NCBI GenBank assembly: GCA_046199005.1
Contig: CP176050.1
Coordinates: forward strand, 4,030,001-4,094,000
Direction: 5' to 3'
DNA length: 64,000 nucleotides
Origin: Ascidiimonas sp046199005
Lineage (GTDB): Bacteria; Bacteroidota; Bacteroidia; Flavobacteriales; Flavobacteriaceae
The position numbers and the translations under genes were made by a program. Positions 1-8,324 of the stretch are shown here, one piece after another. How positions within the stretch are numbered: position 1 is the first letter of the stretch; each line of letters opens with the position of its first letter. The notes under the pieces were generated by a model. That model ran no database searches. It was given only the letters and a program-made list of their open reading frames with translations, and was not told the origin of the DNA.

Positions 1-576
1 GATCGCCCTTACTGGCAGATCTATACTCCTAATGCGCTCTCTTTTTCAATATCGGCAGGGTTGCAGCAATACGAAGAAAATTTGTTGTCTTTGGGGATTA
101 TGAACGATCCGAATTTTGCTCAGAACATCAACGCTACCATCCCCACGCTGGGAGTGGGTGTCTTATTAAACCTGGCACAATTTTACGTGGGCTTTTCATC
201 TCCTAATATTTTTGGAGACAGCCTTGCCAACGACGATGCACTGGATTTGTCTGCAGTATATCATGGTTATCTGGGTTATCACTTTTTCTCAGACAGATTT
301 GAAGAATTTATGATCAAGCCCAATGCCCTTATTAAATATGAAAACGGAGCGCCGCTGCAGGTAGACCTCAACGTTTCAATGAATTTTAAAAAGCGTTTTG
401 AGGTAGGAGCAGGCTACCGAACGAATAGTTCTATCAATCTGCTTGCCGGTATCTATGTCCTAGAAAATCTAAGAGCGATCTATCAATATAACATCGCTTC
501 GGCTGATACCCCTTTTGGAAATACGCATGGTATTGTAATTAGCTACCGGTTTGGTAAAGGTTTTTACGAAAACTAA
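1..576 (+). CDS. PorP/SprF family type IX secretion system membrane protein (C-terminal part)
   Basis: The frame is open from the first base, so this is the last 191 residues of a gene that starts upstream; a TTG at 61 is not a credible start. The visible part has the alternating amphipathic strands of a beta-barrel, including the segment LGVGVLLNLAQFYVGFSSPN, and ends in an aromatic-rich barrel strand (GIVISYRFGKGFYEN). The phrase on use of the protein as a thing that 'looks' like x-GVG-x-YVGxSxPxxF is characteristic of the PorP/SprF family, outer-membrane partners of the gliding/type IX secretion apparatus, often encoded beside very large secreted adhesins. What lies upstream is outside the window. 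Family call is from pattern recognition and is fairly secure; the individual paralogue cannot be named. Confidence 0.8.
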   Translation, partial: DRPYWQIYTPNALSFSISAGLQQYEENLLSLGIMNDPNFAQNINATIPTLGVGVLLNLAQFYVGFSSPNIFGDSLANDDALDLSAVYHGYLGYHFFSDRFEEFMIKPNALIKYENGAPLQVDLNVSMNFKKRFEVGAGYRTNSSINLLAGIYVLENLRAIYQYNIASADTPFGNTHGIVISYRFGKGFYEN

Positions 577-747
577 TCTTTAAAGAAGTTTTAACCAGAC
601 ACCTCAAACGGTCCTGACAAGAACCACTTACAACATAGCAACACTGATTCCATACCCGCTTAAGAAGCACATCTTTATGGGTAAATTAATCAGGTTGTTT
701 TAAAATCTTAGTAAAAGGGAACAATGTATAGATAATGATTAACAGCG

Positions 748-1305
748 TTAGCTAAGTGTATCTGCATTGGGATGTTCCTCTTCCCAGATACCATTTACTA
801 TATTTATATTACTGCTAAATACCATTTTCAACATATAAAATACCGGTATTCCCATTAATAGTGTACACAACGTAGGTATAATATAATCGTAGATAAAGTT
901 TGAGATCTTAAGGGTTTCTGCAATGGAGATAGTGATCAAAATAAAACATCCTGCACCTAAAGCCAAGCTTACGTAGCGCAACATTCGTGTGGCTTGCCGA
1001 TAGTAATATCTGGCATTTCTTTTATTGATACGAACAGGATAGTTAAACAGCCAGGGGTATTGGTTCAGTTTATAGATTCCCATAACGATCAAACCAAATA
1101 TCACAGGAATTATCCATAGATCCTCTCTGGGAGACAGTCCATTCGCATCTTTTCCAAACCAATTTACCTGCAAATGTATCTGTTCTGGGAGCCGCTCATA
1201 ATACAGGGCAATAAATACGATAGACCCTACGATCAATAGAAAGGAAACGATCTCCAGTATCTTTTCACGGGTATTCTTCGCTATTTTTATCCGAATTAAA
1301 TTCAT
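748..1305 (-). CDS. DUF1648-type integral membrane protein
   Basis: 185 residues with about four hydrophobic segments (roughly residues 17-37, 63-80, 110-128 and 138-160). After the first segment the sequence LPEQIHLQVNWFGKDANG follows the pattern of the DUF1648 domain (short proline-led loop, then a W-x-x-x-G motif), which is found in small membrane proteins and in SdpI-like immunity proteins. A cytoplasmic basic stretch (KRNARYYYRQATR) lies between segments two and three. It is a single gene with 150 bp or more on each side. No function can be given beyond a membrane location; the DUF1648 call is by motif only. Confidence 0.6.
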   Translation of the reverse strand: MNLIRIKIAKNTREKILEIVSFLLIVGSIVFIALYYERLPEQIHLQVNWFGKDANGLSPREDLWIIPVIFGLIVMGIYKLNQYPWLFNYPVRINKRNARYYYRQATRMLRYVSLALGAGCFILITISIAETLKISNFIYDYIIPTLCTLLMGIPVFYMLKMVFSSNINIVNGIWEEEHPNADTLS

Positions 1306-1455
1306 CTTATTGCACTTTACCAGTCAGGGGGCAGCATAAGGGAGCATAGCGAAATGGGACCTTAAATATAAGAAAAATCTTTATTCCGACCATACGTTAG
1401 TCGAGATGAACTGAGGATAGCATTCAAAAAATACACTCGTAAAAAACGTGTTTGA

Positions 1456-1929
1456 TTATTTTTTTACTTCAATTACAGGCTGGTGAGTCACTTTAAAATT
1501 GCAGGAGTTGGCAATGAAACACATGGCATTTGCTTCTTTATGTAATTCAGTTGCCTTTGTGATCATGTCTGCATCCTTTACTATAACGTGGGGATGTAAA
1601 GTAACCGCAGTAAAACGTCCGCTTCCGGTTTCGTTTTCTTCCATTACACCGGTAGCCGCATCACTATATTGAGTAACGATGACCTTATGAGCCGAGCATA
1701 AATGTAAATACCACAACATATGACAGCTGGTCAGAGAAGAAAGAAAAAGTTCTTCCGGATTGTATCGGGTGGGATCTCCTCGAAAAGTAGGATCGGAAGA
1801 TCCCTGAATAGGATGTTCCTTACCATTTGCAGTAATCACGTGATTTCTTGAATAAGATTGATAACTCTTGGTTCCATCCCCCTCATTACCTATCCATTCA
1901 ATCGATGCCTGATACTCATGTTTTTTCAT
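1456..1929 (-). CDS. OsmC family peroxiredoxin-like protein
   Basis: 157 residues, the usual length for OsmC/Ohr proteins, which reduce organic hydroperoxides with a cysteine pair in the cytoplasm. The motif RYNPEELFLSSLTSCHMLW carries the first catalytic-type cysteine (about C69) and ANAMCFIANSC supplies the second (about C137), the spacing expected in the family. Additional cysteines are present at about 78 and 143. The lysine-rich start MKKHEYQASIEW is typical of the stand-alone OsmC subgroup of Bacteroidota. The gene is monocistronic. Substrate is unknown, and many members of this subgroup have not been tested biochemically. Confidence 0.88.
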   Translation of the reverse strand: MKKHEYQASIEWIGNEGDGTKSYQSYSRNHVITANGKEHPIQGSSDPTFRGDPTRYNPEELFLSSLTSCHMLWYLHLCSAHKVIVTQYSDAATGVMEENETGSGRFTAVTLHPHVIVKDADMITKATELHKEANAMCFIANSCNFKVTHQPVIEVKK

Positions 1930-2089
1930 ATCGTCTTTTTAGAAACCTTGAAAGGAATTTCGCAATTAATACTTATAATTCCTTAAAACATTTTTTAAAT
2001 ACCTTAAGCAAAATATGAATTGAATGCATGCAAACTTCGTTTACGCTTAGCGACTTTCTTTTATCGGAATTAATAAGCCTTTGCAAAAA

Positions 2090-2851
2090 TCAGTTTTGTT
2101 TAGTTGTTTCCTTTTTTGAATCTATTAATTTAATCAGGTTGTCCAACGAGGTTTTGATGGACTCAGACTTGGACTTTTTCTTTAATAAATCTGCTTTTCT
2201 TCTCATATCTGAATAGTCTGCATCAGGATACAGCTCAACCAATGCTGTGAAGTGTTTATCAATGCCCTCAGCTAATTTCTCTTTACCCTTATCGGAAAAG
2301 GAGGCTTCTTCATTTACCTTATCCAGATAAATTAAGAAATTACTTATAAGAGTTTGAATATTTGAACGTATTCTTCTTTGTGGTCTTGATGAGTCAGGGT
2401 CATCAGCATTTTCCTTGATGTGATCGTTACCAAGTTTAAAATATTTGAGCTGAAGTGCTATGCCAAAATGCCAAACCATAACATTTTCAATGTCGTTAAT
2501 ATATTTGTCTCTCCTGTCTTTTGCATTATAAATATCTGCCATCCCTTTCCATGCTTTGAAGAACTTTTCAGCTTGATCGTTTCGATAATCAAGCCCTAAC
2601 TCTTCGTCTGCAAGAACTACATTAAAGTTTTGTTGGTCGGTAAGCTTTTCTACAATTATTCTTGTTTCAGGATCATTAAAGGAAGGAAGCGCTTCATCGG
2701 CTTCATAACCATAATTTAATTCGAGAACTACTTTTTCATAATCGTCTGTATCCCAGTATCTTTTATCTATTGGAAATTCATGTTTTTGAGTTTCACAATT
2801 GGCAAAAAATAAACACAGTAAAATAAGCGGTAACACTTTTGATCTAATCAT
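2090..2851 (-). CDS. Hypothetical lipoprotein, second gene of a two-gene unit
   Basis: 253 residues. The N-terminus MIRSKVLPLILLCLFFANC is a lipoprotein signal with a lipobox-like FANC, so the mature protein would be lipid-anchored at Cys19. The rest is charged and predicted helical, ending in a lysine-rich tail. No family was recognised. Its start overlaps the end of the upstream membrane gene by 8 bp, which implies translational coupling and a joint function with that HExxH-containing protein. Confidence 0.65.
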   Translation of the reverse strand: MIRSKVLPLILLCLFFANCETQKHEFPIDKRYWDTDDYEKVVLELNYGYEADEALPSFNDPETRIIVEKLTDQQNFNVVLADEELGLDYRNDQAEKFFKAWKGMADIYNAKDRRDKYINDIENVMVWHFGIALQLKYFKLGNDHIKENADDPDSSRPQRRIRSNIQTLISNFLIYLDKVNEEASFSDKGKEKLAEGIDKHFTALVELYPDADYSDMRRKADLLKKKSKSESIKTSLDNLIKLIDSKKETTKQN

Positions 2852-3542
2852 TAAATTCTATTTTTGGTTTTTTGTAAGCAGCTAACAAATTTAGTAAACT
2901 ATCTATTTCTTTCTCATATCGTTTTTGTTCGCCCAAAACATAACTATGAAATGTATTATAATCATATTCTTTTTGAAACGTTCGTTCTTCTCTTCTGGCC
3001 TTTCTTATGATTTCTTTAATTTTATTTTTATCGAACCTTTTTAGCTTTGCGATTTTCTCTTTCGCTTTTCGTGTAAAGAGTTCGGTAATTTTTATATGAT
3101 ATTTTTCATGTTTCAATAATTCCTCACTAGTAGAATTTTTATTGTAAACGAATGACCTTGAAGGATAAAATAAGGATTCGACTGTTACCGACTCAGAGCC
3201 AAAATCACTCTCAATAGAAGTTACGACATAAGCAAATCTTTCATTTCCGTACAATGACTTTCTAAAAAACTCCAGCCCTCTAAAGTTCTCGAAAGTGATT
3301 TCTTCGTATTTATCGAAAGTCAAAGGCTTTTCATAATCAAGGTAATTGGTATGGATAAGCAATGTAAAACCAGCAAGAAGCGGAATTAAAATAGCAACAC
3401 TATATTTTAGAAACTTTAAAAACTTCTGCCAAGGAACCTTATTCCCTTTTTTTCTCTCTCTGATAACAATAACCAACTGATAAAAAACAGGTGAAAAATA
3501 AAGTAACAGTACTAAAATTGCGATTATATTTTCACTCATCAA
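2844..3542 (-). CDS. Membrane-anchored protein with HExxH motif (possible DUF922-like metallopeptidase)
   Basis: 232 residues. Two N-terminal hydrophobic segments (about 5-27 and 47-65) are followed by an outward or periplasmic domain. The line LLKHEKYHIKITELF has an HExxH zinc-peptidase motif, and about 55 residues later YNTFHSYVLGEQKRYEKEID could supply further ligands; the same order (an L-T-F/W...F-x-G strand, HExxH followed by I-x-E, then H and E-x-x-x-Y) is what I know from DUF922 proteins described as Zn-dependent proteases. This match is my inference. The gene overlaps the downstream lipoprotein gene by 8 bp. Function otherwise unknown. Confidence 0.6.
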   Translation of the reverse strand: MMSENIIAILVLLLYFSPVFYQLVIVIRERKKGNKVPWQKFLKFLKYSVAILIPLLAGFTLLIHTNYLDYEKPLTFDKYEEITFENFRGLEFFRKSLYGNERFAYVVTSIESDFGSESVTVESLFYPSRSFVYNKNSTSEELLKHEKYHIKITELFTRKAKEKIAKLKRFDKNKIKEIIRKARREERTFQKEYDYNTFHSYVLGEQKRYEKEIDSLLNLLAAYKKPKIEFND

Positions 3543-3587
3543 TACGATTAGGAATTCAAATTTTAATGTTTTACGATTCCATTACTA

Positions 3588-4637
3588 TTAAGGCGCCGGA
3601 TTGGGAATATCATTATGCACCGTATTGATCTCCTCCAGAATCGCATCGCTTAATCGCACCTCTATACTGCCTATATTTTCTTTAAGCTGCTCCATGGTGG
3701 TGGCACCGATAATGTTGCTGGTGACAAACGGACGGTCATTGACAAAAGCCAGTGCCATTTGTGCCAGGGAGAGTCCGTGTTTTTGAGCGATCTTCTGATA
3801 GCGTTTGGTTGCTTCCATACTGTTATCGCCCATATATCTTGAAAAATTCGGAAATAGTGTGACCCTTGCATTCTTAGGTTTCTTACCGCCCAGATATTTT
3901 CCGGAGAGCACACCAAAAGCCAATGGGGAATATGGCAATAGCCCAATCCCTTCCCGAATCGCGATTTCGGCAGTTCCGGTTTCGAAAAGTCGGTTAAGCA
4001 AGGAATACGGATTCTGAATGGTGACCATTCTGGGCAAGTTGTTGTACTTGCTTTCCTCTAAAAACCGCATGGCTCCCCAGGGTACTTCATTAGACAAACC
4101 TATCTGACGAATTTTTCCAGCTTTTATAAGCTCTTCCAACGATCTTAAGACCTCGCCTATATTATCTTCCCACTGTTCATCGGAGTCGTGTTCATATCCA
4201 CGTTGACCAAAAAAATTGGTATTTCTTTCCGGCCAGTGCAATTGGTAAAGGTCTATATAATCAGTCTGTAATCTTTGAAGGCTTTTATGTACCGCATCCT
4301 GCAATTCGGCCCTCTTAAATCCTCCGGCACGAATATGTTTGGTAAAATCTGCCGGTCCAGCGATCTTGGTCGCCAGCACCACTTTATCCCTGTTGCCGGT
4401 TTTTTTAAACCAGGTTCCTATAATTGTCTCAGTAGAGCCCTGGGTTTCCTTTTTGGCAGGAACAGAATACAATTCGGCCGTATCAAAAAAATTGACCCCC
4501 TGATCGAGTGCATAGCTCATTTGTTCGTGTCCTTCGGCTTCGGTGTTCTGTTCACCCCAGGTCATAGTTCCAAGGCAGATTTTGCTGACCTTAATGTCAG
4601 TATGCGGAATGGTGGTATATCTCATAGCAGTTTTCAT
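3588..4637 (-). CDS. tas: Aldo/keto reductase, Tas-like
   Basis: 349 residues, an NADPH-dependent (beta/alpha)8 oxidoreductase of the cytoplasm. It closely follows E. coli Tas: the opening MRYTTIPHTDIKVSKICLGTMTWGEQN, the insert LYSVPAKKETQGSTE that distinguishes Tas from other reductases, and the catalytic residues of the family: Asp and Tyr in FFDTAELYSV, Lys in VVLATKIAGP and His in DLYQLHWPERN. The annotated start gives four extra residues (MKTA); the next ATG at 4625 matches the usual family N-terminus and is an equally good start. Single gene; the physiological substrate is not known even for the E. coli protein. Confidence 0.88.
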   Translation of the reverse strand: MKTAMRYTTIPHTDIKVSKICLGTMTWGEQNTEAEGHEQMSYALDQGVNFFDTAELYSVPAKKETQGSTETIIGTWFKKTGNRDKVVLATKIAGPADFTKHIRAGGFKRAELQDAVHKSLQRLQTDYIDLYQLHWPERNTNFFGQRGYEHDSDEQWEDNIGEVLRSLEELIKAGKIRQIGLSNEVPWGAMRFLEESKYNNLPRMVTIQNPYSLLNRLFETGTAEIAIREGIGLLPYSPLAFGVLSGKYLGGKKPKNARVTLFPNFSRYMGDNSMEATKRYQKIAQKHGLSLAQMALAFVNDRPFVTSNIIGATTMEQLKENIGSIEVRLSDAILEEINTVHNDIPNPAP

Positions 4638-4874
4638 TCTTTTTTAAAGCCATTCAGTAGAATGGTAAAATTAATTTATTTTAAACGTAGTTCTGCTAAC
4701 TATTAAAACAATTGCAAAAGTCTGATCGATCACTTTCTACTCCAAAATTATAACTAAAATTTATTTTAATCTGGAAGTATAAATTGAGTTCCGATTCATC
4801 CTTTTCCGTAGTATAACAAGGTTTTCCGTTAAAAATTTTCGAAACCATGGAGAAAATTTAGGAAAATCTTGTGG

Positions 4875-4897
4875 TTTTGTCCATTTTCTGGACAAAA
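4875..4897. repeat. Perfect 9-bp inverted repeat (hairpin)
   Basis: TTTTGTCCA, five-base loop TTTTC, then TGGACAAAA. It lies 28 bp from a second hairpin that has the related word GGACAAG in its loop. Flanked by A/T runs it could act as a terminator on either strand, but neither neighbouring gene ends here. Confidence 0.6.
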
Positions 4898-4925
4898 ATA
4901 CCTTGGAAAAGTGTCTTTTCTTTTG

Positions 4926-4959
4926 GTTCGTTTTCTTTGGACAAGCAAAGAAAATGAAC
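4926..4959. repeat. 14-bp inverted repeat, recurrent-type hairpin
   Basis: GTTCGTTTTCTTTG, loop GACAAG, then CAAAGAAAATGAAC (13 of 14 positions pair). The string around it, with TTTCTTTTGGTTCGTTTTC, belongs to a kind of A/T-rich hairpin that I recognise from intergenic regions of several flavobacterial genomes and which is often miscalled as a short lysine/phenylalanine-rich protein. Function unknown. Confidence 0.55.
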
Positions 4960-5039
4960 ATAAACATTCATTTTAAGTTATCCAGAAAGTATTGGTTTTA
5001 TCCTAGAAAACACTCAAACTGAAGTAATTCTAAGAATAT

Positions 5040-5999
5040 TCATATATCATTTAAAAGCTTCGTTACTTCATCCAGTTTTGGTGTTAGTATAATTTCAATA
5101 CGCCGATTTTTGGAACGGCCTTCAGGGGTACTATTAGATGCTATGGGAGCGTATTCGCTTCTTCCGGCAGCAGTGAGGTTTTTAGGATCGATATTTCTGT
5201 TTTCCCTCAAGATCTGTACGATCGCCGTTGCGCGTTTTGTAGACAGATCCCAATTATCGTTTACCGGCCCTGTACCTCCGTAAGGAACATTATCGGTATG
5301 ACCCTCGATCAGCACTGCAATCTCAGGATTGTCAGCCAATACTTTTCCCAGTTCTACCACAGCACGGCGACCTTCACTGCCTACCGCCCAACTTCCAGAC
5401 TGAAACAGTAGTTTGTTTTCCAGCGAAACATACACTTTTCCGTCCCTTTGCTCCACTGTAAGTCCTTTCCCTTCAAAATCTAATAAGGCTCTTGAAATTG
5501 CATCCTTTAAAGATTTCATGGCGGCATCTTTGGAAGCAATGAGGCTTTCGAGTTCATTTACCCTGGCAGATCGTTCATCTAATTGTTTCTTTAAGGTTGC
5601 AAGGCGTTTATTTTCTGCTGCCAACGCTTTTTCTTTAGTTTCTAATTCGGCGAGTAATGCACGATTGGCTTTTAAGTTTTCCTGCAAAGCAGTACTGCTG
5701 TTTTTTTCCAGTGCATCATAAGAAGATTTAAGATTGTCGTAATTTGATCTCAATGCCGAATACTCCTGTTTTAGTTGTTGCTGAGTAGCAAGCGTTTCAT
5801 CATACTGCTTTTGCAAGGCATCCAAATCGTTTTGCAAGCGGTTGCGCAAGGCTTCTAATTGCTGATTTTCTTCTGCTAGCTGATTGCGCTCCTCCTTGAG
5901 GTCTTCATATTTTCCTTCAAGGTCCTTATAAACTTTAGCGGATACGCAAGAGCTCAGGCATCCTGCGATCATAATTCCTGTAATGAGTCTTTGTAACAT
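5040..5999 (-). CDS. OmpA family lipoprotein with coiled-coil region
   Basis: 319 residues. The N-terminal signal MLQRLITGIMIAGCLSSC carries a lipobox (LSSC), then residues about 25-165 form a long heptad-rich coiled coil. The C-terminal 130 residues are an OmpA/MotB peptidoglycan-binding domain: LIEGHTDNVPY, NWDLSTKRATAIV, LTAAGRSEYAPIA and GRSKNRRIEI hold the conserved Asp and Arg that grip diaminopimelate. The protein should tether the outer membrane to peptidoglycan. Only three bases separate it from the preceding exonuclease III stop, so both are likely cotranscribed. Confidence 0.9.
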   Translation of the reverse strand: MLQRLITGIMIAGCLSSCVSAKVYKDLEGKYEDLKEERNQLAEENQQLEALRNRLQNDLDALQKQYDETLATQQQLKQEYSALRSNYDNLKSSYDALEKNSSTALQENLKANRALLAELETKEKALAAENKRLATLKKQLDERSARVNELESLIASKDAAMKSLKDAISRALLDFEGKGLTVEQRDGKVYVSLENKLLFQSGSWAVGSEGRRAVVELGKVLADNPEIAVLIEGHTDNVPYGGTGPVNDNWDLSTKRATAIVQILRENRNIDPKNLTAAGRSEYAPIASNSTPEGRSKNRRIEIILTPKLDEVTKLLNDI

Positions 6000-6002
6000 T
6001 TT

Positions 6003-6770
6003 TTAATTTGTATTAAGTTCAACTAAAATAGGGCAGTGGTCACTGTGTTTGGCTTCTGGCAAAATGACTGCTCGCTCCAACTGATTTTCCAGCGGCTCAG
6101 CGACCATATTATAATCAATACGCCAGCCTTTATTATTGTTACGGGCATTGGCGCGGTAGCTCCACCACGAATAGTGATGCGGTTCTTTGTTAAAATGACG
6201 GAAACTGTCTATGAATCCGCTATTGATAAAATTATCGATCCACTCCCGCTCTACCGGAAGGAATCCGGAAACCTTCGCATTTCTTACCGGATCGTGAATA
6301 TCGATCGCCTGGTGACAGATATTATAATCACCACAGATCACCAGATTGGGTTTGTCTTGTTTGAGGTCGTTTACATACTCCTGAAAATCTGCCATATATT
6401 TGAGTTTGTGCTCCAGCCGATCCATATTGGTACCGGAAGGTAAGTAAAGGCTCATCACTGAGATCCCATTGAAATCCGCTCGCAAATTACGACCTTCGTG
6501 ATCCATATAATCGATACCGGTACCGTACACTACCTCATCTGGTTCGTTTTTAGCGAGAATGGCCACCCCGCTGTAACCTTTTTTCTGAGCACTAAACCAG
6601 TAATTGTATTGGTAACCTGCTTCCTCAAAAATACTGAGGTCTAACTGCTCTTTCATCGCTTTGATCTCTTGTAGGCAGATCACATCGGGTGCTGCCGACT
6701 GAAGCCATTCGATAAAGCCTTTATTTACCGCTGCCCGAATGCCGTTTACATTGTATGAGATGATTTTCAT
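6003..6770 (-). CDS. xth: Exodeoxyribonuclease III
   Basis: 255 residues from the ATG at 6770. The frame extends 17 codons further upstream, but the family starts at MKIISYNVNGIRAAV, which decides the start. Conserved residues of the ExoIII/AP-endonuclease family are present: Asn in SYNVNG, Glu in VICLQEIKA, the Tyr/Arg stretch GWRIDYNM, Asp and Asn in CGDYNICH and the final Asp-His in KHSDHCPI. It cleaves abasic sites and degrades DNA 3' ends in base-excision repair. Upstream a TTG, 19 nt, TAACTTCG arrangement resembles a Bacteroidota promoter with one mismatch. The gene leads a two-gene unit with the OmpA-type lipoprotein. Confidence 0.95.
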   Translation of the reverse strand: MKIISYNVNGIRAAVNKGFIEWLQSAAPDVICLQEIKAMKEQLDLSIFEEAGYQYNYWFSAQKKGYSGVAILAKNEPDEVVYGTGIDYMDHEGRNLRADFNGISVMSLYLPSGTNMDRLEHKLKYMADFQEYVNDLKQDKPNLVICGDYNICHQAIDIHDPVRNAKVSGFLPVEREWIDNFINSGFIDSFRHFNKEPHHYSWWSYRANARNNNKGWRIDYNMVAEPLENQLERAVILPEAKHSDHCPILVELNTN

Positions 6771-7453
6771 GTAAGTCTTGTAGTGTTTCTGCGAAGTTAA
6801 GAAATATGGAAATGCTAACAAGGGCTGTTTAGCGAAGGCTTTTTTGGGGAGGTATTATAGTATTGTAGCGGGGTAAAGTGTTGGTAGCGGGATTTTGGAG
6901 GGGCTTGGGAGTGTTTTGGGTTCAATTAAATTTTGTAGGGATTAAAACTTTATTCTTAAATGCATAAATAAAATTTATATTAGACTTTTTTAATCTTCGT
7001 CGTTCTTTTCCTTGATGAAAATAACCATCCCGAATAACTCGGGACAAGACTTACTTTTAAATTCCTTGAAAACCTACAGCGCTTTTCCCCCGCGCGAGCC
7101 AGACCGTTTTCGCTACCGCAGAAAACTCTTTGGCCAGCTTCCTTCAGCCAACGCTTCAAACCACCTTGTTTTACTACGTAATTGAAAATAGGTCGGTTAA
7201 CCGTGTAAATTAAACTTCAAGGATTGATTCAAAAGTAAGTCTTAATATCTAAAATCCTTCTGTCCAAGTCTGTGTTAATTCTCGTTAGAAAAAAACTGTA
7301 AAGATTAATAGTAATATTTGTATAACTTTACGTTGGATGGATATACTTAATATTATTCAATATATCTCAGTTTGGATGGTTATACCAACCTTTTTTGGAT
7401 ATAAAGCAGGTTTTTTGCGTAATGGGGTATATACAGTAGTTACCAGCAATTAA
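6771..7453. other. 683-bp intergenic region with G-rich tract and inverted-repeat element
   Basis: No credible coding frame. It holds, in order: a G-run-rich tract (6846-6940), a small hairpin TCCCGA-ATAAC-TCGGGA (7028-7044), and an element bounded by imperfect 25-28 bp inverted repeats (7046-7243). The remainder is AT-rich and unremarkable. Confidence 0.7.
7046..7243. repeat. 198-bp element bounded by imperfect terminal inverted repeats (MITE candidate)
   Basis: Left end 7046-7070 reads AAGACTTACTTTTAAATTCC then TTGAA; right end 7216-7243 is its reverse complement apart from a short insertion (TTCAAGG, then ATTGATTC, then AAAAGTAAGTCTT). The inside is less AT-rich than the flanks and contains no frame of useful length. 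Size and ends fit a miniature inverted-repeat element, but no target-site duplication was seen and there is no second copy in the window. Confidence 0.45.
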
Positions 7454-8086
7454 ATGAAAGAGATCAACGAAGATACTGAACTGAAATTCTATGAAGTCTT
7501 GAAGCACAAAATAAGTATTCAGGAATTTGAGCAGTGGGTATATGAAACTAAAGAGCTTGAATCAGAATTACCTGAAGACACATACACAGATCTAATATCT
7601 TTGAATTACAAAGACAAGTATGCACACAATGAATTGGAAAAAATAATCGAACCGTTGATTGATAACGGTAAATTTGAGATTAAACGGATTTCAAAACACT
7701 TAGAATCAATAATTGACAGGGATGAAAAATGTGCTGAGTCAATTGAAATGACTTATGATTTGTATTGTTCAGGCTATGCTTTTCTGAGAAGACTTGGATT
7801 AACCTATGGACTTTTAATTTCTTGTCCGCCTGTCGGAAATTATCAAAAATCGTGGAACGAGATTACCAAAGCAGAACAACACGATTTATTAGATAAACTA
7901 TTTCCTGAAATTATTATTGATGCTAAAAATGCTTTGGAATGGATTAATAAGGGAAAAATAATTATCAAGGACACTGTTAATGAACTTGGTGATTATGAAT
8001 ATGATGACTTGAGGGATCAAGAAGAAATAAACCAAGGCGAAATTGAAGTGGTTGATTTGGATAAAAAAGAAAAGAAGAAGGGATAG
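7454..8086 (+). CDS. Hypothetical protein, accessory region
   Basis: 210 residues, soluble, very acidic. The N-terminal part FYEVLKHKISIQEFEQWVYE and the following LISLNYKDKYAHNELEKIIEP resemble a small domain I have seen in uncharacterised proteins of Bacteroidota and Firmicutes, some encoded next to toxin-type genes, so an immunity-like role is possible but unproven. The C-terminal 45 residues are charged and lysine-rich. It is followed by a palindromic spacer of about 190 bp of cassette type rather than by another gene. No signal peptide or membrane segment. Confidence 0.6.
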   Translation: MKEINEDTELKFYEVLKHKISIQEFEQWVYETKELESELPEDTYTDLISLNYKDKYAHNELEKIIEPLIDNGKFEIKRISKHLESIIDRDEKCAESIEMTYDLYCSGYAFLRRLGLTYGLLISCPPVGNYQKSWNEITKAEQHDLLDKLFPEIIIDAKNALEWINKGKIIIKDTVNELGDYEYDDLRDQEEINQGEIEVVDLDKKEKKKG

Positions 8087-8108
8087 AAATTTTGGAAATA
8101 GAAAAAGC

Positions 8109-8302
8109 TGGTAACACTATATATAGCAAATATGGCGTTTGGTGATTTACGAAAGTTCTGTGGTTATCTGAAACACCGCCAAACTGTTGATTTGGCTTTC
8201 ACAATGGATAAATTAAAAACAAAATAAACAATTTGGCTCGGAGCAGTTCAACAGTTTAGTGCTTTCTACTCCCCTACTTGCCGTATACTAATCGTTAGCT
8301 AC
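8109..8302 (+). repeat. Cassette-type palindromic spacer (attC-like candidate)
   Basis: Begins after the preceding gene with GGTAACACTATATATAGC and ends with ATCGTTAGCTAC just before the next start codon. Within it AACTGTTGA and TCAACAGTT form a 9-bp inverted pair, and GTTTGG/CCAAAC form another. The AAC...GTT outer boundaries and the internal dyad recall integron attC sites, but the core does not fit GTTRRRY exactly and no integrase is in the window. Confidence 0.4.
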
Positions 8303-8324
8303 AATGCCGAAACAATCTTCATAG

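Larger units (their letters stand above)
4638..5039. other. Intergenic stretch with two hairpins, no convincing gene
   Basis: About 400 bp between the aldo/keto reductase start and the end of the OmpA-type gene. A 68-codon frame on the minus strand (4761-4967) exists but is low-complexity and reads through two inverted repeats, so I do not accept it as a gene. The two hairpins are listed separately. Confidence 0.6.

Noticed and set aside
4275..4706. 143-codon plus-strand frame over the Tas-like gene
   Set aside because: Antisense shadow of a well-conserved aldo/keto reductase.
4761..4967. 68-codon minus-strand frame in the gap before the OmpA-type gene
   Set aside because: It reads through two hairpins, is low-complexity Lys/Phe-rich sequence and has no neighbours or promoter; it looks like a miscalled repeat.
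6771..6821. N-terminal extension of exonuclease III
   Set aside because: The family begins at MKIISYNVNG (6770); the extra 17 codons have no similarity to the family.
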